From NCBI GenBank assembly GCA_030549175.1, contig JAUKUA010000003.1, positions 3,038,001 to 3,102,000 of the forward strand: a stretch of 64,000 nt of DNA, read 5' to 3'. Each line of letters begins with the position of its first letter. The first letter of the stretch is position 1. Below the pieces are notes generated by a model, which was not told the DNA's origin, searched no databases, and saw only the letters and a list, made by a program, of their open reading frames with translations. A program made the translations under genes and the position numbers. Shown piece by piece: positions 32,842 to 43,714 of this stretch. This DNA comes from Lasiosphaeris hirsuta. Lineage: Eukaryota > Ascomycota > Sordariomycetes > Sordariales > Lasiosphaeriaceae.

Positions 32842-34443
32842 GGATAGGTGCTGGTGCAACCTAGGTTCAGTGGTTCGAGATTCATAGACTAGGTGTAGTT
32901 GGGGACAGTTTAGCGGCGTCTCTTCTGGATTGTAGGGCCCGATCCGACTGCCCTTATTTCGAAGCCGATGTTGTCATGTTGGAGTTCGGAATGGGAGAAG
33001 GCGTGTAATAAAAACATTCAAAAACTGTAGATGTGGACCTGAATCTGAAGTGTATTAGCAGCTTCAGTGCCTTGTCGAGTTTGACTGGCCCGAGATCGTT
33101 CGGCATGGGACCTACGCGCAAGACTGGAATTTGAGAGGTTGATACTGAGGCGCGTAGGGAGACAATGTATGGTAAGCCGATGCCAAGACAATATGCGTTG
33201 ATACTACCGGGCGGATTTGCGCTTGGCACCCCTAGATTATTTTCGAGCGTCCCGCGTTGCCGCAATATTAGAGCCGGATGATCACCAGGTTGCACTTGGC
33301 AGCTCCACAGGTTCTTGAGCTGTCTCCCCAATCTCCTCTTTGCACAGACCAAACACCCAAAGAGCGAAAATGACGTTATGCGATAGGAAGTAGGTAGGGC
33401 GGTCGTTCCTTCTCCATTCAGAGCATACCTCTTGGCAATCCCATGTGAGATTGTAAGTCTTGGCAGCTGTCGTTTTCAACTTTTCGCACCTTTACCTGGC
33501 GTTGCAACATGAACACTCAATGTCCCCCAGGCCTCGGTTGAATCCATTTACTGATGCACCCCTTACTGTCAAACACGCAGTCCCAGCTGCCAGTACTACC
33601 GTGCCGTGCCCGCCTCTCTGTAACCCGGCAGTACAGGATCAAGCTAGCAGTCGTCGATATTGGGAGGACCTTGGGATTGGGACAACCGTAATGAAACCGG
33701 ATGTCATTGGTGTCTCCCCTCAGCGAAATGCCCCATAAGCCGCGGCCGGAACGACAAGGATAGTATTGGCAGTGGCGTAGGCGATGCTTTCCCAAAATCG
33801 TCCACACTAGTGTCACTGCTGTCGTTGTTGGCATCGAAACACGCCGTTGCATTTCCCTACAATAGCCTAGGCTCACTACTACCGCCTTCCCCACGCCTTT
33901 CCCAACAGAGATCGGAGCCGCGTCCCGCTCAACCTGTTCGGGATTGGACATGGATGGACTTGGACGGAGTAGAAGCGCCTAAAATTGGGGTTCAGCTGGT
34001 TTCCCAGGAAATCGACTCGAGGACCGGGTCCCATCGCCACTCCTGCCCAATGGTATTTGACATTGAACCTCCCGGCCAGCCAGGCTTGCGGCCCAGCGAG
34101 ATTGCCTTCCGGTAGAGAGGAGCGTCTCCAGACGGAACGACAACCCGATATTTCCTAACGCTCCCCTATTTTCCACCATGATCCGGGGATGATGCTACCG
34201 TCGCTCCCTCGGGGCTCGCTTGACGGCCGCATGTTCGCCAGAACCCGTAACCACCTCCATCGCCATCCAGATCATTCCGCACTAATCATTTTCGCGTAGA
34301 ACAATGCTAGGGCGTCTATTGACCCGCTTCTCCACGCTTTGTTGTGCCCTGGATATTGCAGTATCATCGGCTCGGTCGACGACCATGGAATCAAACAGCG
34401 CCTACTGCAAGCCTGGCTTGCCTGCCTGGCTCTGAGGGCCCAG
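32842..34443. other. Intergenic region upstream of the AA9 gene
   Basis: About 1.6 kb with no gene I can support. A minus-strand frame at 32,954-33,352 and a short one at 33,282-33,479 (WDCQEVCSEWRRNDRPTY) look like possible gene relics but have no matching partner segments. The right part leads into the AA9 promoter. Confidence 0.45.
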
Positions 34444-34452
34444 GTATATAGG
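34444..34452 (+). promoter_or_regulatory. TATA box of the AA9 gene
   Basis: GTATATAGG lies about 85-90 bp upstream of the AA9 start codon at 34,535. Confidence 0.55.
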
Positions 34453-34534
34453 ATAACAATGGCCGTCGAGGAGTATGAGCACCAAGAAGCCAAGCTCTAT
34501 CATCTCATATCACTTCAGGTCTTGAAAAGCCAAT

Positions 34535-35598
34535 ATGTCTCCCAAGTCTACCAGACTTCTCGCCTCCCTGGCGGGCGCAGCCCTTGTTGCTGCCCACGGC
34601 CATGTGAGCCACATCATCGTGAACGGCTTACAATACCGGAACTACGACCCCACCACCGACTTCTACAACCCAAGCCAGGCACCCAAAGTCCTAGGGTGGG
34701 CAGCTCTCGACCAAGACAACGGCTTCATTGAGCCCAACAACTTTGGCACGGCCGATGTCATCTGCCATATTGGGGCTACCCCTGGCGCACTACACGCCAC
34801 TGTAGCAGCTGGAGATAAGATCAACCTCGTCTGGAGCCCCGAATGGCCTGACTCACACGTCGGTCCCGTCATCGACTATCTCGCCAACTGTAACGGCAAC
34901 TGTGAGACGGTTGACAAGGCGGCCTTGAGATTCTTCAAGATTGGTGGCGCCGGCTACGACAACGGCTGGGCGACTGATGTGCTGAGAGCAAACGTTGCAA
35001 TAGCTGGCTGATCCAAATCCCCGCCGACCTGAAGGCCGGGGACTACATCCTGCGCCACGAGATCATTGCGCTCCACGGCGGCCCCAACCTCAATGGAGCC
35101 CAGTCTTATCCTCAGTGCTTCAACCTGCGTGTGACAGGCTCCGGCAGCAACTCGCCAGTCGGGGTCGTCGGCACATCGCTTTACAAGGCCACCGACGCAG
35201 GCATTCTCTTCAACACCTACAGCAGCCCCATCGTCTACCCCGTACCAGGCCCGGCCCTCATTGCCGGCGTCCCGAGCAGCGTCGCTCAGAGCAAATCAAC
35301 CGCGACCGCCACGGCCACCGCGACTCTCCCCGGGGCCGACGGCGCTGCTCCGACTGCCGCCACAACCACCACTGCTAAACCAGTCACTACCACCGCCAGC
35401 GTCAAGACTACCCTGGTTATCAGCACCACAGCCGCTGCCGTGTCAACTACCAAGCCAACCACGGCTGCTGCTCCTGCTGCTACCGGTACTGCTCAGAAGT
35501 GGGGTCAGTGTGGCGGTAATGGCTGGACTGGGGCTACTGCCTGCGTCTCGGGCTCGACTTGCGTCGTGACCAATGAGTGGTACTCGCAGTGCCTCTAG
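34535..35598 (+). pseudogene. AA9 lytic polysaccharide monooxygenase with CBM1, frame broken by 1 nt
   Basis: The first frame encodes a signal peptide (residues 1-20, ending LVAA) and then a mature His (HGHVSHII), followed by VIDYLANCNGNCETVDK and the second copper His108 in DSHVGPV. Near 34,999-35,005 the frame is lost: it would end [19 protein letters not shown], while the next frame continues the family sequence with [28 protein letters not shown] (axial Tyr), a Thr/Ala-rich linker and a complete CBM1 with four Cys (QCGGNGWTG...YSQCL) to 35,598. No GT...AG intron fits the few bases at the junction, so one nucleotide is missing. AA9 enzymes cleave cellulose oxidatively with bound copper. 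Everything else is intact, so this is either a very young pseudogene or a sequencing error. Confidence 0.85.
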
Positions 35599-36330
35599 GA
35601 GTATGCGGGGGTGCTGGCTAGGAACTGGCTTTTGGGGCTACTGCGGTTTTACTTATCATGATGAAAGATTAGTAGCGGGTGATGCTTGTCCGCCTATGAA
35701 ACGAGATTGGAGGAGCTTGGAGAACCCCAATAAGGTCATGGAGATTGATCACTGGCTGTTGTCCTATTTCGGCTGCATATATTTTGCTCGTGATTAGTGT
35801 ATTGAACCTTGTTCTGACCATGATCCCATTATTGTTTCTATTGTGATATTAACTGCAAGTTCAAATATTACTTTGATGCGAGTGAGTCGGCAACTAGGCC
35901 TGCCCCGTTCTCATGCGATCCCATGATGTGATGTATTGAACCTAGGTATCTTTATTGGAATGCGGACGATGATACATACCTAGGTAGACACTCCTAAAAG
36001 CTACGATGATACACTGAAGCTCCTACTTACTAACTTATAAAACTGACTTGCGGCTATGACAGAAAATCATATCGGCCAAGGGAAAGAGGGAAAGGCAAAA
36101 AGTACCCAAAAAAGCCAGGGATCCGCTGGTCGTTACCGGCTCAACTACTAGTCTGGTGGTCACTGGCTTATCTATGAGAGAGCGGACGGGATCCCGAGTT
36201 TTCCAGTATGGTCGTATGTGATTGTAGGTGTTGGTTTGTGGAATATATCGCAGCCGCCGTAGCACTGACTTTGTGATGGTTGATGGGAGAGCCTATTTAC
36301 CATTTGACGAAACGCTGTCACTTGGGTATT
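35599..36330. other. Intergenic, AT-richer
   Basis: About 730 bp without a recognisable gene. The first part is likely the 3' UTR of the AA9 gene. It contains CCTAGGTA-type repeats near 35,940-35,990. Confidence 0.5.
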
Positions 36331-36718
36331 AGGCAATTGCTAAGGGGGGCATTAAATTGCTAGGGGGGCACTGTAGGGTCTCCTGTAGGTGCGCGCAACG
36401 GTATTTGGGTCGGAAAATGTCGAATTAAATGCTTTTGAAGGCGTAGAATTGATCTATAACGGCGATATTAGCATTGAACGCAGTTGTGTGTGTGTGTGGG
36501 CATGGCGAACCTTCGTTGTTGTTGTGTGGAAAAAGATTGTGCAATTGAAGCTGGCCTTGCAAGTGGTGGGCGATTGGATCGCGCAATTGGCAGGCCGGCA
36601 TGGCACCTGGCTGGCATGGAGGGTGAAGACGGTGAGGGTCAGGGAATGGGGGCCCGCGATTTTCCCCATACATAACCCTAACCCTGCATCGGACTATTGG
36701 CCCCCTAGCAATTGCCGA
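36331..36718. mobile_element. Candidate MITE-like element with inverted ends
   Basis: The left end (36,331-36,350, aggcaattgctaaggggggc) reappears inverted at the right end (36,699-36,718, reading TCGGCAATTGCTAGGGGGCC on the other strand). A second direct copy (aattgctaggggggc) lies at 36,355-36,369. The 388-bp interior has no coding frame and includes a GT run and CCCTAACCCT. Flanks read GTATTA and GTATTG, a weak possible target duplication. Part of the terminal match (GGCAATTGCC) is palindromic in itself, so the real asymmetric match is short. Confidence 0.35.
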
Positions 36719-37094
36719 GTATTGATGGTCTCTTATCTGTGAAGGCCAGAACTCTGCCTCATGCTTTCGAAGATGGATTGGATATTTACACACGCGATTG
36801 CCGCTAAGGCTAGACTTAACCTTTTTCCCATTCTCTATAGATATTGTCTATTGGTAATAGTTACGTATGCATCGTGAAAAAGAGGAGAATAATAGTACTC
36901 CTCAGGGGTTTCGAGGACCGGGGATATCATCCATACCAATTCGTGAGCGGGGAATCACTGTACTTAAGCAACACAGCCACCAACCCCTAATCCCTAGAAC
37001 GCCAAGTCTTCAACAAAATGACAACGGAGAACCAACCACGCCCGACACCTGGGGGATTCTACAGGACACGCTACTCTGTTGGGCGATCGCCAGC
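36719..37094. other. Intergenic region downstream of UGO1
   Basis: About 375 bp to the UGO1 stop codon. Nothing recognisable. Confidence 0.5.
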
Positions 37095-38706
37095 CTAAAA
37101 TTCGCCATCACCTCCTCCACCCAACACCCCAGCTGTCCAGAGTCCAACCAGGCCCCACCAACTGACTTTCCATCCTCGCCAGAGTCCGTCAAGGCCCTGC
37201 CCCCGCCTGTAGACCGTTTCAGCGAAACCAGCTTTGGCCTTTTTATTAGCGAGCGCTGTCGCCTTGCCGTTCTTTGTGGAGCCTGCCGTCGGAATAGCGT
37301 GCGATCCTTCCTCATTCACGATACTGTACATCGTAGCGAAAACACCGTTGTAGCTACCCATAGGTACAATGGCCTCTAGCTGCTCGCCCCCAACTCTCCT
37401 ACCCGTTTTGCTCGGTGCCTCTAGAGCTTGCACATACTGTGGCGAGCTGAGAACGGCGGCTTGGCCGCGTCGAAGGACAGTCTCTAGGGGTAGCTTGATG
37501 AAGAGGGCAACGGTTGAGGTGCAGAACTTGGCGATGGAGAATGTCATGGGGGCTACCTCGCGGTCGATCATGAAGTGACTTCGGAGCACGAGCGGGGTAG
37601 AGAGAGTGAGGAAGGGGTGTATGAGAGAGTGGAGAACAGTTGGAAGGAAGAGGACCGAAGGGCAAAAGTATGAGGGAAGGCTGCGGAGAGCTGAAAAGGT
37701 TCGTCGTGTACCGCGGGCTGTGGAGGTGATGATTAGTCTAATTTATGTCAGCAATTGGCACAAGTGAGGGACATGAGTTTTTGCTTACCGCGTGCGGACA
37801 AGGTCCAGCGGAGCGAGGATTAGTCCCGTTGTAACTGCAGCGGCAGCAGCAACAAAAAGCGAAGCCCATGGATATGGCGATGCAATGTCGACCAGCCGAT
37901 CCATGTCGTTCTTGACGCCAAGGTCTGGCACATTGAACAAGGCGCTTAGAAGACTTCGCGACCAGTTTTCAAGTAGGGATTGCAAGACTGAATAGATGAA
38001 GCTTGCGTTGGTTCCCTTCCAGATGCCCCAAGCAGCTTCCTTTTGCCATAGCTGCGCGACGACCTCGAGCACCGAATTGGGTGTTCGGATGCCTAGCTGA
38101 TGAGCTGGGATCGGTTTGGCAGGGAGACGGGGTGACCGAATGGGACTCGGGTTTCTCGGTTGGTGTGAGCGAGGATAAGAGGGTGTCGGCGTGCTTGGGT
38201 GGTTTGAGCTGAAGTATGTCGATTCGTCAGGGTCTGAATCCGAGTCTGCAGGCTAGATTGAACCGGTCAGTAAAGCTCTCTTTGTGGGGGGTTGCAATGC
38301 CTACCTCGTCATACATGGTTATGCTCCGAGTCGCCTGCCGCTGTCTGGTTTCTTCGGCTGCCGCCGCTGCTGCCGCCAAGCCGCCCAAGTCGTCCTGGAC
38401 CCTGACTTGCATGATGGTCTTCGCCACCTCGAATGGCTGGGCCATCATCACCGAGGTGTACTTCCATAGCAGCTCGTCCAGCAATTCCCTGACTGTCTGT
38501 ATGACCGAGGGCGAAGGATCGGCAATGTAGTCCTTGTAGTCAATGTCCGAAAACATGCCACGCGCCTTGGAGGCATAGTTCCCAGTAGCATTGCTCTGTG
38601 TAAATGCACGCGGGCCTGGCGTCGGCAGCGATTCGGGCGACTCTCCAATTGAGGGGGGAATGTAGTATGGTCTAAGGGGGTTTACCCCTTCGCTGTGGTT
38701 TGCCAT
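37095..38706 (-). CDS. UGO1: Mitochondrial outer-membrane fusion protein Ugo1-like
   Basis: Three exons (38706-38305, 38252-37789, 37737-37095) give 502 aa. The 3' splice site at 38,253 was chosen because it alone keeps frame (YDE then PADSDSDPDES). The protein has a degenerate mitochondrial-carrier fold: ELLWKYTSVMMAQPFEVAKTIMQVRVQ (carrier motif, about 65-95), PWASLFVAAAAAVTTGLILAPLDLVRTR (second P-x-D-x-x-R, about 260-288) and CTSTVALFIKLPLETVLRRGQ (third, P-L-E-x-x-x-R). Ugo1 links Fzo1 and Mgm1 during fusion of mitochondrial outer and inner membranes. A disordered acidic and Pro-rich loop separates the repeats. The N-terminus (MANHSEGVNPLRPYY) has no presequence, as expected for an outer-membrane protein. 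Confidence 0.88.
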
Positions 38707-39291
38707 ATTTCCTGGCGTGTGTGCAAGACCATGGTCCGAGAGCGCAAAATGTGGTGAAGCTGTTCTCACACCGGCTGTTGGAGTCGGTCGCGGGAAAATC
38801 AGTTCGCAGCGGTTGCATCTGCATGACGAGATATGAGGCGAAATCATTTCAATTAGGCGATAAGATAGCTCAGTATCACAGTACCCTGCATCCCTAGCCC
38901 GGTTCAGCGTTGTCGCTTGTAATTGCATTGGCGGGGTCCGATAAGCAACAAGAGGAACCGCCTCGCATGGGTGAAATTTCTTATCGTATCGCATCCGAGA
39001 TCGTTCGTCCGAGCTTTCCCATTGGCAACGAGCGAATGGATGCATGTTTTGCTATCCATTTGCCCTTTTCAGAGCAAACCAACCAAACCAAACATGTACT
39101 AACGGCCTCTGCGCGGGCCATGTTGGTGACTATACAATTGATTGTATAACTGACTGCTTCCCCTCTCTCTGCCTCGGTCCTGAAGCCTCCTCTCGCCTTC
39201 CGCCTTCTTCGACTCTTCGACTCGCCAGCTCGAAACTCGTCTTTGCGCAAAGTCGCTCGATAGTCTTGGCCTCGAGGCGCCGAATCTCAAC
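38707..39291. other. Divergent intergenic region
   Basis: About 585 bp between the UGO1 and YAH1 starts. A pyrimidine-rich run (39,160-39,240) immediately precedes YAH1 and fits a fungal core promoter/leader. No gene is seen. Confidence 0.5.
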
Positions 39292-39924
39292 ATGTCGACA
39301 ATCTTTAGAGCTCTTACCCAGCGTCCCCCGAGACTGGGGTTCACTCTGAGGCAACCAACTGCTGCCATTGTACAACAGGCCCGGTGTTACAGCAGGCTGA
39401 GCGCACCACCCCGGCCTTCTCGCCGCACTACCCAATATTCGTTGTGTTTGCCACTCGCGCAATCCCGCACCCTTTCCCAGTCCTCTGCTGTCGGCCATGG
39501 TCATGTCGACCCTCCGAAGCCAGGCGAAGAGTGAGTGCTCTTGCTGTAGCTACCAAAGCTTGTCTGACTGAGGTCTAGGCTGTATGTCACCTTCATCGAC
39601 AAGGAGGGCGAAGAGTACAAAATCGCCGTAAACGATGGCGACAATCTTTTGGATATTGCCCAGGCACACGACTTGGAAATGGAGGGTGCTTGTGGTGGCT
39701 CTTGTGCCTGCTCTACCTGCCACGTTATCGTCACGGACCAGGAGTTCTACGACAGGATTCCGGAGCCCGGCGACGACGAAAACGACATGCTTGACCTCGC
39801 CTTTGGGCTGACTGAGACGAGTCGCCTGGGTTGCCAGGTACACATGACACCCGAGTTAGATGGCCTTCGGGTCAAGCTACCTTCCATGACAAGGAATCTA
39901 CAGGAAAGTGATTTCCAATCATGA
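39292..39924 (+). CDS. YAH1: Mitochondrial adrenodoxin-type [2Fe-2S] ferredoxin
   Basis: Two exons (39292-39530 and 39579-39924; 48-nt intron) give 194 aa. Residues 1 to about 65 are an Arg/Ser-rich mitochondrial presequence. The mature part has FIDKEGEEYKIAVNDGDNLLDIAQAH, the cluster loop GACGGSCACSTCHVIV (ligands Cys118, Cys124, Cys127) and the fourth ligand Cys165 in LGCQVHM. Tail residues LPSMTRNLQESDF are typical of the family. Yah1 passes electrons from Arh1 to iron-sulfur cluster assembly, heme A and coenzyme Q synthesis in the matrix. An extra Cys (122) lies in the loop, as in many adrenodoxins. Confidence 0.96.
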
Positions 39925-40323
39925 GTGTGGAGGACAAGATATTTATTCCAGGGTTGGCGTTATGCGCTTTTTTACAGGATTGGGAAGTCTGCATAGATAC
40001 CTAAAAGCATGGGATGGGCTCACTGTCCTGTTGCCTGTGTGTAGATTGGTGAGATACGGCATCATCTAGCGACACATTGGCGCCTCGCTCGTTCATGAGC
40101 AATTGTATGTATATATATGACTGGTACGGGTCCCATGAAAGCTGGGAGACTTGGACTGCCAGATATTCTACTCTGGTGGTGACTACGCAATGGTATCCCC
40201 TTGCACACAGTATTGGCTGTTTACAATACTATTGTAAAATATGCCACAGCACCGTGCAGGTATCTGGCTGGGCCGATGCTGTCAATACAGAACTCTACTC
40301 CTGACGAGGCACTGACTGGGTGT
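39925..40323. other. Intergenic, convergent 3' ends
   Basis: About 400 bp between the YAH1 stop and the RRP15 stop. Nothing recognisable. Confidence 0.55.
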
Positions 40324-41307
40324 TCATGCTTCCTCTAGCCCTCCCTTCTTCAAGCCTCCACCTCCGCTCGCGATCAAGTCTAGGAATCCCTTTCTGCTCA
40401 TTTCGGTGACCTTCTCCTCGTTGCGCTTTACACCGACGATTCCCTGTTTCCGTACCGCGCGTTCCGCTTCGGTGGCCTTGACCTGGGAAGCACGCACGGC
40501 GTTGAACAGCTTGACCACACCGCGCTGCGCAACCTTCCGAAGGCGCCGCTCCGTCGCCATTATTTCGGCCGTTGTCTCAGCACCTTCGTCCACAACCTCC
40601 TCCACCTCGCCCGTCGCCATATTGAGCGTTTTTGTCGTGCTCGCAATCAGCACATCTCGCACGCGGCCCTTCTCCATCGCCAAGCGCTTCGCCTCTCGCA
40701 GCCTCTTGCGCGCCTTAGCTTCGAGTGCCGAGTCGACCAGCTGGCGCGCCGCGGCCGCCGATTCGGCGCTGCGTGCCACGATGGGATCGGCGCGCCGAGA
40801 TGCCGACAACTTGCTCGAGAGCATCTTTTGCATCGAGACGGAGAAGGCGTCCGGGTCGTTGCGCTTCGACTTGGATTTTCGGTTGCGCGGTCGGCCCTCA
40901 TCGTCACTGCCACTATGGCTACCCGCGTCGGAAAAGGAGTCGCCATCATCTGAAAGGTCGTCTGCTGAGGAGTTGGGGGCGTCTTTGGCGATAAATTCAG
41001 GATCTTGTGTGGATTTGGTCTTTGGTTTTTGGGCTGGCTTATTTTCTAATTCCGACTCTGAGCCTGAAGCGGAATCTAGGTCCGAGTGCGATGAGGCGCC
41101 GTCGTCAACCTCCATATTCTCCAGGTCTGAGTCGTCCGAGTCGAGCAGATTGGCTGGGAGCGGTGTCACTTCATTGTTGTCCGAGTCCTCGGCTTCAGAA
41201 GAACTGCTGTGATATGCGGCAGCTTTCCGCTGCTTCTTCGTGGGCCGCACCTTGGATTTGGGACCATCCGCCACCAATGGCCGTTTTCTTATCGTTGGGC
41301 CTGCCAT
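40324..41307 (-). CDS. RRP15: Ribosomal RNA-processing protein Rrp15-like
   Basis: A single exon from the ATG at 41,307 gives 327 aa (an upstream frame extension also has a Met, but MAGPTIRKRPL is the expected start). The first 150 residues are Ser/Asp/Glu-rich and disordered. The conserved Rrp15 core follows: DPDAFSVSMQKMLSSKLSASRRADPIVARS, KARKRLREAKRLAMEKGRVRDVL, RRLRKVAQRGVVKLFNAVRASQ and EEKVTEMSRKGFLDLI. Rrp15 is a nucleolar factor needed for 27S pre-rRNA processing and early 60S assembly. It acts in the same pathway as MAK16 at 19.4 kb. Confidence 0.93.
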   Translation of the reverse strand: MAGPTIRKRPLVADGPKSKVRPTKKQRKAAAYHSSSSEAEDSDNNEVTPLPANLLDSDDSDLENMEVDDGASSHSDLDSASGSESELENKPAQKPKTKSTQDPEFIAKDAPNSSADDLSDDGDSFSDAGSHSGSDDEGRPRNRKSKSKRNDPDAFSVSMQKMLSSKLSASRRADPIVARSAESAAAARQLVDSALEAKARKRLREAKRLAMEKGRVRDVLIASTTKTLNMATGEVEEVVDEGAETTAEIMATERRLRKVAQRGVVKLFNAVRASQVKATEAERAVRKQGIVGVKRNEEKVTEMSRKGFLDLIASGGGGLKKGGLEEA

Positions 41308-41900
41308 TGTGTCGTGTTGTGATCCAATTGCCGTTATAGTTTGGCACTTCAACGAAGTGGCGGGTGCATCTGAAAAGTCGCAGTCTTGCAATCAAGCGGT
41401 CCCTAGAAATTTTTGGCGGTAAACGATGGCAGTACAACGCCCCGCCTGCTGCAAAGCCCGTGAAGCCCACTTACCCTAACCCTCGGCCTTCGATCACTCA
41501 CGCGGATTCCCCACCTCTCTTTGGTGACGAGACGCAAAAGGGAAAGTCAAACGTCGTCTATATTCCGGCAAAGCCATCTCATATTGAGCAGGCGACGCAC
41601 TCACTGTCTAGCAATACCACTCTGGGGCCATTGGATGGTCAGTGGGGATTTAGGATGGAGGAGATATTGGATTCATCCATCATGGATGTTGACGACCTTC
41701 CTAGCCAGGAGCGTGGGTACGAATGCCAAGATGCACAACCTCAAGGCATCAGGGCAGCGGAGTAGATCCTATATTGATTGCCGTATTCTGGAAAATATTG
41801 GTTTTCGGATGGCTGCCTTTGAACATGATGGATCAGTCTTGGGCCAATCTCCCCCCTTCACTTCAACCTTATCCAGGTACCTAGTGTTATCACAAAACGA
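41308..41900. other. Region upstream of RRP15
   Basis: About 590 bp. One open frame (41,364-41,765) has mildly protein-like stretches (RWQYNAPPAAKPVKPTYPNPRP) but no in-frame ATG until near its end and no matching upstream exon. I do not call a gene. Confidence 0.45.
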
Positions 41901-42566
41901 GCAACATGGCGGACACAGTTACCGCCATCTTTCACGCATATTCAACATATTTTGCGCCATCCAACCTATGGTACTCGGTTTAGAGTGGCAGCTATGAGTG
42001 CTCGACTTACTAACCCCCCTTCGGACCAAGGCCAACGGACACCTATATATCCAGCCTTGACTGTCCTTACACCATGCTAACCCCCCCCCCCTGCGAACTA
42101 CGATAAATATGACCGGATATGCTACCAATCGCCAGGCCTCTATGCACCCTCAGGAACTGCCTTGAGCGACTGTCCCGAGAGCATGACGGCTATTGCCGCA
42201 GAAACATCGCCATACATTGACGATATAAAACGAATCGTTACCACCTGCTGCCCAACGCAAGTCTAAAGTACCCAATGGCGAGTTCATGTAGTGGCCTCCA
42301 ACTGACAAGAACTCAGTGCCTATGACTTTAAGGGTCCTGGTGGCCCTGTGACCCCAGTCCAGAGCATCATAGATGGGCAGACTTACCCCGTGAACCTGGC
42401 AGCCACCGCTGATTATTGTCGGGCAGCGTTAGTCAAGGAGCTATCGGATCAACAGGTAACCATGGCGGTTTCGACCTTCCCCAGCCTCGCAACAACCGAG
42501 CTGGCATGGGGCTACGAAAACAACGTAATCATTGCAGCTCCCGTGTACATCTACAAGTATATCTAA
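41901..42566 (+). pseudogene. Degraded relative of the adjacent Cys-rich secreted protein
   Basis: One frame reads ICYQSPGLYAPSGTALSDCP and ends in VTTCCPTQ, lining up with CYQ, SGCPVGYT and ISCCPSGG of the neighbouring pseudogene. An 11-C run at 42,081 puts the upstream part (TDTYISSLDCPYTMLT) in another frame, and a CTGAC-containing intron-like stretch after the CCPTQ segment cannot be joined without hitting a stop. A further open stretch (YDFKGPGGPVTPVQSII) follows to 42,566. I read it as a broken tandem copy, with modest confidence; it may instead be the 5' half of a single larger relic. Confidence 0.45.
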
Positions 42567-42572
42567 CCTCAG

Positions 42573-43498
42573 TCGAGTGGCGAGGCTTCAACCTGTTATG
42601 GGAACTGCCCAGACCCTACTCACCCCTATACACCCGCAACGACGCCCACAAGCGCGCCAACCGACTCTTACATACCGCCGCCCACACACCCCCTAACGCA
42701 ATTCACCCCAGCTCCGACGTGTCTTGCAAACCTGTGGCTCGTTTCTACCAGCTGCAAACTTGTCAAAACCAACATCCAGAGCCCTCCCTGGCTCGCATGC
42801 ACACTCACCGAGCTCGGCGAGCCTGACGTAGGAGAAACGGCATGCTACCAGAGGTGGGGTGGGCAGGACCGCGTGTCCGGCAATAATTCAACAAGCTTTT
42901 TATCGGGATGTCCCGTGGGCTACACCGTAGCCAAGACCAGAGCCACGAAGCCATACGACTACGGAGCCGGGGCTAACACCATCTTTGACATCGTGGCCAC
43001 CACCATCTCCTGTTGCCCGTCAGGCGGTGGGTACAACTTCACAGCTATTGAATCCTCCGCCCTGCAGACATCAATAACGGTTCATGCCGGCGAGACATTC
43101 ACCGTCGAGTGGTACCCGCTACCGCACTGCGCGGCGTCGCGTGTGTCTGAGAACAAGGACGCGACGGCGACCATGTCGGTGGTGACGACGACGGCCGTAT
43201 GGGACGTGGAGCATGATACAGCTTTCGCCCAGGTGCAGGAGATCACCTACACGGTGTTCCATGGTTCCATGGGACGTATACGTGTTACAAGGACTGCTAT
43301 AACCATTTCAAGTATTCGTATCATAGCACGAACCCGAATGCGCCGTCACTGCCCACCGCGACAACGACTTCTGAGAATGAAGGCTTAGCAGCTACATAGG
43401 ATCCAAGTGTTGCGGCAATGGGGTGGGGACAGGCGAGACTACGGATTTCAGTTTTTGTAGTGACTGTTGTCACAGTGGTTGCGGGACTAATTGTTTGA
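42573..43498 (+). pseudogene. Membrane-anchored Cys-rich secreted protein gene, broken by an 8-bp duplication and a nonsense codon
   Basis: One frame is open from about 42,573: STCYGNCPDP, a Thr/Pro-rich stretch, PLTQFTPAPTCLANLWLVS, CTLTELGEPDVGETACYQ, SGCPVGYT, ATTISCCPSGG and FTVEWYPLPHCAASRV. At 43,257-43,272 the octamer TTCCATGG is present twice in tandem and shifts the frame; skipping one copy restores FHGTYTCYKDCYNHFKYSYH. A TAG at 43,397-43,399 then interrupts the frame, which otherwise continues in the same phase to a hydrophobic helix (ISVFVVTVVTVVAGLIV) and a TGA at 43,496. No start codon or signal peptide is found upstream. The layout (Cys-rich ectodomain, Thr/Pro linker, C-terminal membrane segment) is that of fungal cell-surface proteins of unknown function. 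Both lesions make a working product unlikely. Confidence 0.75.
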
Positions 43499-43714
43499 TT
43501 GGGACGATTAACTCTACTGTAATCATTTATACAACGAACGCAGTATTCACATGTCTAAACTAATTCATGATAATTACAATGATAATGAGGTTACTATTAC
43601 AGTAATGAGATTTTCCTAAGATGGCGTCTATACAACCCTGCATGACCCTGCGCGAGACTTCGATACTTTCTAACCTTGAAGTGCAAAGTTATATTATTCA
43701 ACTCAGATATCACG

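Noticed and set aside
32868..32880. B-box-like GGTTCGAGATTC downstream of the acyltransferase gene
   Set aside because: No A box or cloverleaf pairing upstream; it lies just after the stop codon and is probably chance.
36671..36686. CCCTAACCCT telomere-like motif
   Set aside because: Fewer than two full units, internal to the chromosome segment; not a telomere.
40406..41212. 268-codon Ser/Arg-rich frame opposite RRP15
   Set aside because: Antisense shadow of the RRP15 acidic and basic tracts.
41364..41765. Open frame next to RRP15
   Set aside because: It opens at a GTG, has no useful ATG and no partner exon; kept only as a remark in the intergenic entry.
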